DNA from: Cyanobacteriota bacterium | Lineage (GTDB): Bacteria; Cyanobacteriota; Cyanobacteriia; Phormidesmidales; Phormidesmidaceae | Assembly: GCA_027619675.1 (NCBI GenBank) | Contig: JAQCHG010000039.1 | Location: forward strand, 1 to 8,775 | Length of the DNA stretch: 8,775 bases | Direction of reading: 5' to 3' | Part shown: in pieces, positions 6,310 to 8,775 of the stretch | Layout: each line of letters opens with the position of its first letter | How positions within the stretch are numbered: the stretch's first letter is position 1 | Position numbers and translations under genes: made by a program | Notes under the pieces: model-generated | What the model saw: the letters and a program-made list of their open reading frames with translations, nothing else | Databases searched by the model: none | Told to the model about the DNA's origin: nothing

Positions 6310-6650
6310 AGGGGTTCCAAAAACGCAGTAGATCCAAAGCCTTTCCAATCCTAGAGTATGGCGCTTACCCCTCCCAAACTTGGCACGATGGGAAAAAGCC
6401 TTCGCTAACCTTATCGGTCCCTGCGCTCCAAGCCTACCGGGATCGATCCATGATTCTCTAAAGGTTCTTAGGATTACAGCTCTGCTGACCAGGACAATCA
6501 TCTGCTCCCCGGTCCAGGTCTTGCAACACCGCTACTTCAAGGGAGGATGCCGAAAGATAACCCGGTCAACATTTCCGACCCTGGCCCAAGTTTCACAACA
6601 CCCCACTCCATCAGGGAATCGAGGGTCAGGGGCAAGGACGATCGCGGTAT
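6310..6650. other. Intergenic region upstream of argS
   Basis: 341 bp between the stop of the CDF gene and the start of argS, both on the minus strand. I see no convincing gene, terminator or consensus promoter. A 10-bp palindrome GGATCGATCC lies at 6440-6449. A poor -10-like TACTCT sits on the minus strand about 50 nt before the argS start. Open frames here on either strand lack any family resemblance. Confidence 0.5.
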
Positions 6651-7355
6651 TTACAACAACTGGGATAAATCTGTCCGACCCAGTTCGTGCCAACCCTTAG
6701 CGCTTAGCGTCTCCGATATGGCGGGTCGAGTCCACCACTGCCGCCAGCACTGGTGCAATAGCGGCAGGGCACTGACACCAATCAACACCGCTACCCCGAG
6801 CCCAATTAGGGTGTCTGCCCACAACCAACCCAGATAGGTGACCGCTAGGGCCGCCGCGATCGCCCCAACAGACCCCATCAGATCCGCCAGCACATGCAGC
6901 GCTACCCCCCGCACATTGAGATCCCCCTGGGCGTGATCGTGGAGCCAGTAGAGGTTAAACCCATTCATCAACAGCCCCAAACTGGCGGTGATCAGCATGG
7001 GCATACTCAAAATTTCACCAGGCACACCGTGGAGATGGTGCCACGCCTCCCGCCCAATCCAGCCCGCCATGGCCAACAACCCCAAGCCGTTAGCCATGGC
7101 CGCCAGCAATTCTAACCGATGGGACTGGGACTGGGTGACCCGCGATCGCTGGGCCATCTGGGCCGCCCCTAGGGCGATCGCCAGGGCAACCACATCGCTC
7201 AACATATGGCCAGAATCCGCCCGTAGGGTAAGGCTGTGACTGATCCAACCGACCCATAGCTCGACCGCCGCAAACCCTGTGATGGAAACCATTACAGGGA
7301 GAAGCCACTGACGCTTCTCAGGTATCCAATTGCAGTAACAGCCTGACTTATGCAT
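6651..7355 (-). CDS. CDF-family cation efflux transporter lacking the C-terminal domain
   Basis: Inner-membrane transporter of the cation diffusion facilitator family, which exports Zn2+ and related divalent metals in exchange for protons. The 234 residues contain about six hydrophobic segments. The metal-site motifs HxxxD are present twice: H50-D54 in ADSGHMLSD (TM2) and H154-D158 in HVLAD (TM5); HDHAQGDLNVRG before TM5 is typical of zinc-type CzcD/ZitB members. Family members are usually near 300 residues because of a cytoplasmic C-terminal domain of about 80-90 residues. Here the protein stops about 30 residues after TM6 and that domain is absent; no remnant was recognised downstream in the frames I looked at. 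CDF proteins without this domain are known, so it may be functional. The start is ATG at 7355; M22 (VMVSITGF) is a later option. It lies 101 bp downstream of pilC, same strand. Three HIP1 sites. Confidence 0.85.
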   Translation of the reverse strand: MHKSGCYCNWIPEKRQWLLPVMVSITGFAAVELWVGWISHSLTLRADSGHMLSDVVALAIALGAAQMAQRSRVTQSQSHRLELLAAMANGLGLLAMAGWIGREAWHHLHGVPGEILSMPMLITASLGLLMNGFNLYWLHDHAQGDLNVRGVALHVLADLMGSVGAIAAALAVTYLGWLWADTLIGLGVAVLIGVSALPLLHQCWRQWWTRPAISETLSAKGWHELGRTDLSQLL

Positions 7356-7456
7356 GCAGCGTTTTACTCATCCCATGGAAAACCTAGACCCACTGACGAA
7401 GCTTTCCAGACAATGGAGCCCCAAGCTAGCGGTCTATCAATCCTAAACTCGATGGG
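7356..7456. other. Spacer between pilC and the CDF gene
   Basis: 101 bp downstream of the pilC stop. No terminator, promoter or small gene is convincing, so read-through from pilC into the CDF gene is possible. Confidence 0.4.
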
Positions 7457-8677
7457 TTACTGCACAATCTCCATGATCTTAAACATGGGTAGATACATGG
7501 AAATCAGGATTGACCCTACCATCGCCCCCAACACGATGATCATCAGCGGTTCCATGATGCTGGTGAGGGCCTTTACCGCCTGTTCCACCTCATCCTCATA
7601 GAAGTCCGCCACCTTCATCAGCATCTGATCCAACTCCCCGGTTTCCTCACCGATGCTGATCATCTGAATCGCCATCACCGGGAAAACCCGGTGCTGCTGA
7701 AGGGCTAGGCTAATCATCCCCCCCGTCTGAATTTCACTGCGGGCATCGTCAATGGCGTCGGAAATCACCTGATTACCAGCAGTATCTCGGACAATTTCCA
7801 TGGAGGTGAGAATGGGAACCCCAGAGCGGGAAAGGGCTCCAAAAGTGCGGCAAAACCGAGCCGTGGCAGTTTTCTGGACCAAATCACCAAACAGCGGCAT
7901 TTTCAGGAAAAACCGATCCATGGTTCGCTTACCTGCGGGCGTTGCATAGTAGCGGCGATAGGCAAACCCTGCCCCCACAAAAGCAGCCACCATTAAGACC
8001 CAGTTCAACGGTTGCCGGAGAAACTTGCTAATTTGCAGCATGATGCGAGTAAACAAGGGCAGTTCCGCATCAAATTGTTCAAAGATTTCTGCAAACGTGG
8101 GCAGCAGAAAAACCGTCATCGCCACAAAAATCACCGTAGCCAAAATCGAAACCACCACCGGGTAGGCCATGGCTGACTTGATTTGATTCTGTAAGCGGTT
8201 GAGATCCTCTAGCAGCTTGGCTAGACGGTTTAAAACCTCGTCTAACACCCCGCCGACTTCACCCGCCTGCACCAAACTAACGTAGAGATTGTCAAAACAA
8301 CCCGGATGCTTACGCATGGACTCCGAGAGGCTAGTGCCCTGCTGGACATCCGAGTTAATTTCTTCTAGAGCTCGCTTTAGTTTTGGATTGGGACACTCTT
8401 CCCCCAATACCCCCAGCCCCCTGACCAAGGCCACCCCTGCGTTTACCAATGCCGCAAACTGTCGGGAAAAGATAGCCTTATCCTTCACCGTCACGGAGGT
8501 CATGCTGGTCTGAATTTCTTGAAAGTCGAGGCTAAAGCCCCGCTCTTCCTTCAGATCCTGAATGAAGACCCCGCGATCTTTTACCAAGTTACGGGCTTCG
8601 CTAGGGTTGGCAGCGGTGACCCGTTCCCGACGGGAGCGACCTGTGCTGTCTCTCCCCGTAGCTACGTAAGTAGGCAT
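7457..8677 (-). CDS. pilC: Type IV pilus inner-membrane platform protein PilC (GspF family)
   Basis: Polytopic inner-membrane platform on which the PilB and PilT motors act to extend and retract type IV pili; in cyanobacteria these pili drive twitching motility, phototaxis and DNA uptake. The 406 residues match the usual length. Two GspF domains are seen, about residues 70-192 and 273-395, with duplicated motifs: ALVNAGVALVRGL (76-88) with ALSRSGVPILTSM (281-293), and AGEVGGVLDEVL with IGEETGELDQML (342-353). Membrane segments are near 172-193, 224-240 and 376-398. The protein starts MPTYVATGRDSTGR, a normal PilC N-terminus, so the ATG at 8677 is firm, though no clear Shine-Dalgarno site is visible. 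In many cyanobacteria pilB and pilT precede pilC; they would lie beyond the right window edge. No HIP1 octamer occurs in it. Confidence 0.95.
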   Translation of the reverse strand: MPTYVATGRDSTGRSRRERVTAANPSEARNLVKDRGVFIQDLKEERGFSLDFQEIQTSMTSVTVKDKAIFSRQFAALVNAGVALVRGLGVLGEECPNPKLKRALEEINSDVQQGTSLSESMRKHPGCFDNLYVSLVQAGEVGGVLDEVLNRLAKLLEDLNRLQNQIKSAMAYPVVVSILATVIFVAMTVFLLPTFAEIFEQFDAELPLFTRIMLQISKFLRQPLNWVLMVAAFVGAGFAYRRYYATPAGKRTMDRFFLKMPLFGDLVQKTATARFCRTFGALSRSGVPILTSMEIVRDTAGNQVISDAIDDARSEIQTGGMISLALQQHRVFPVMAIQMISIGEETGELDQMLMKVADFYEDEVEQAVKALTSIMEPLMIIVLGAMVGSILISMYLPMFKIMEIVQ

Positions 8678-8775
8678 GGCCTTGAACTCTTATGTCGATG
8701 TTTCAGGATAGACGAAGAAGACTGGCCCAAGGGGAAAAATACTCCCCCTCGGGCTGACCCATCACTAACGCCGAG
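8678..8775. other. Region upstream of pilC with a strong hairpin
   Basis: 98 bp to the window edge. A GC-rich hairpin lies at 8725-8754 (listed separately). A minus-strand frame ends in TGA about 23 nt before the pilC start, but its 23 residues are not recognisable as PilT, so no upstream gene is called. Confidence 0.35.
8725..8754 (-). repeat. 12-bp stem-loop upstream of pilC
   Basis: On the plus strand GCCCAAGGGGAA (8725-8736) faces TCCCCCTCGGGC (8743-8754) around a 6-nt loop, pairing at all 12 positions with two G/T wobbles when transcribed on the minus strand. It sits 48-77 nt before the pilC start. There is no T-run after it. It could separate the stability or expression of upstream pil genes and pilC. 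Confidence 0.55.

Larger units (their letters stand above)
616..7181. repeat. HIP1 octamers GCGATCGC (13 copies, dispersed)
   Basis: Perfect copies start at 616, 2779, 3225, 3416, 3756, 4101, 4452, 5658, 6125, 6293, 6856, 7142 and 7174. This highly iterated palindrome is typical of many cyanobacterial genomes and is the best taxonomic marker in the window. The copy at 2779-2786 fills most of the 11-bp gap between the small membrane gene and the beta-CASP gene. None occurs in pilC (7457-8677), in the non-coding stretch 1976-2654, or in the Cys-rich gene. Confidence 0.93.

Noticed and set aside
6310..6501. 64-codon N-terminal extension of the argS frame
   Set aside because: The frame is open but the residues do not resemble ArgRS; the family start is matched by the ATG at 6309 and gives a normal 585-aa length.
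6380..6837. Two plus-strand frames of about 100 codons between argS and the CDF gene
   Set aside because: No family resemblance, and they overlap the CDF gene antisense.
8705..8775. Minus-strand frame ending in TGA before pilC, possible 3' end of pilT
   Set aside because: The 23 visible residues are not recognisable as PilT and the frame may be open by chance.

Overview
The window reads as a piece of cyanobacterial chromosome. The octamer GCGATCGC (HIP1) occurs 13 times in 8.8 kb, where random sequence of this length would give well under one. The genes also fit: a GroEL with a GDFDY tail instead of GGM repeats, an arginyl-tRNA synthetase, a CDF cation transporter, a type IV pilus PilC, a small Cys-rich protein of cyanobacterial type, and a tiny single-span membrane protein. 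I cannot place it to genus.

Layout. Positions 3-1409 (+) hold the last 468 codons of groEL. Positions 1410-1642 are a dense set of inverted repeats around a bidirectional terminator, shared with a convergent 84-aa four-cysteine gene (1643-1897, -). Positions 1898-2654 are a long non-coding stretch. It has a 14-bp perfect palindrome in front of the Cys-rich gene, a strong plus-strand promoter whose -10 box lies in the loop of an inverted repeat, and several strong stem-loops. It ends in a perfect 12-bp tandem repeat just before a 40-codon gene (2655-2777, +). That small gene is followed after 11 bp by a beta-CASP metallo-beta-lactamase protein (2789-4498, +), whose own C-terminus carries a four-cysteine knuckle.

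The rest lies on the minus strand: argS (4552-6309) converging on the beta-CASP gene, a CDF transporter lacking the usual cytoplasmic C-terminal domain (6651-7355), and full-length pilC (7457-8677). The upstream neighbour of pilC, often pilT in cyanobacteria, is outside the window.

How they work together. Most are housekeeping genes with no evident joint pathway: protein folding, tRNA charging, metal export and pilus assembly. The part least explained by known biology is 1643-4498: the Cys-rich protein, the structured leader, the mini membrane protein and the beta-CASP enzyme. I see no mobile element, CRISPR array, tRNA or rRNA.
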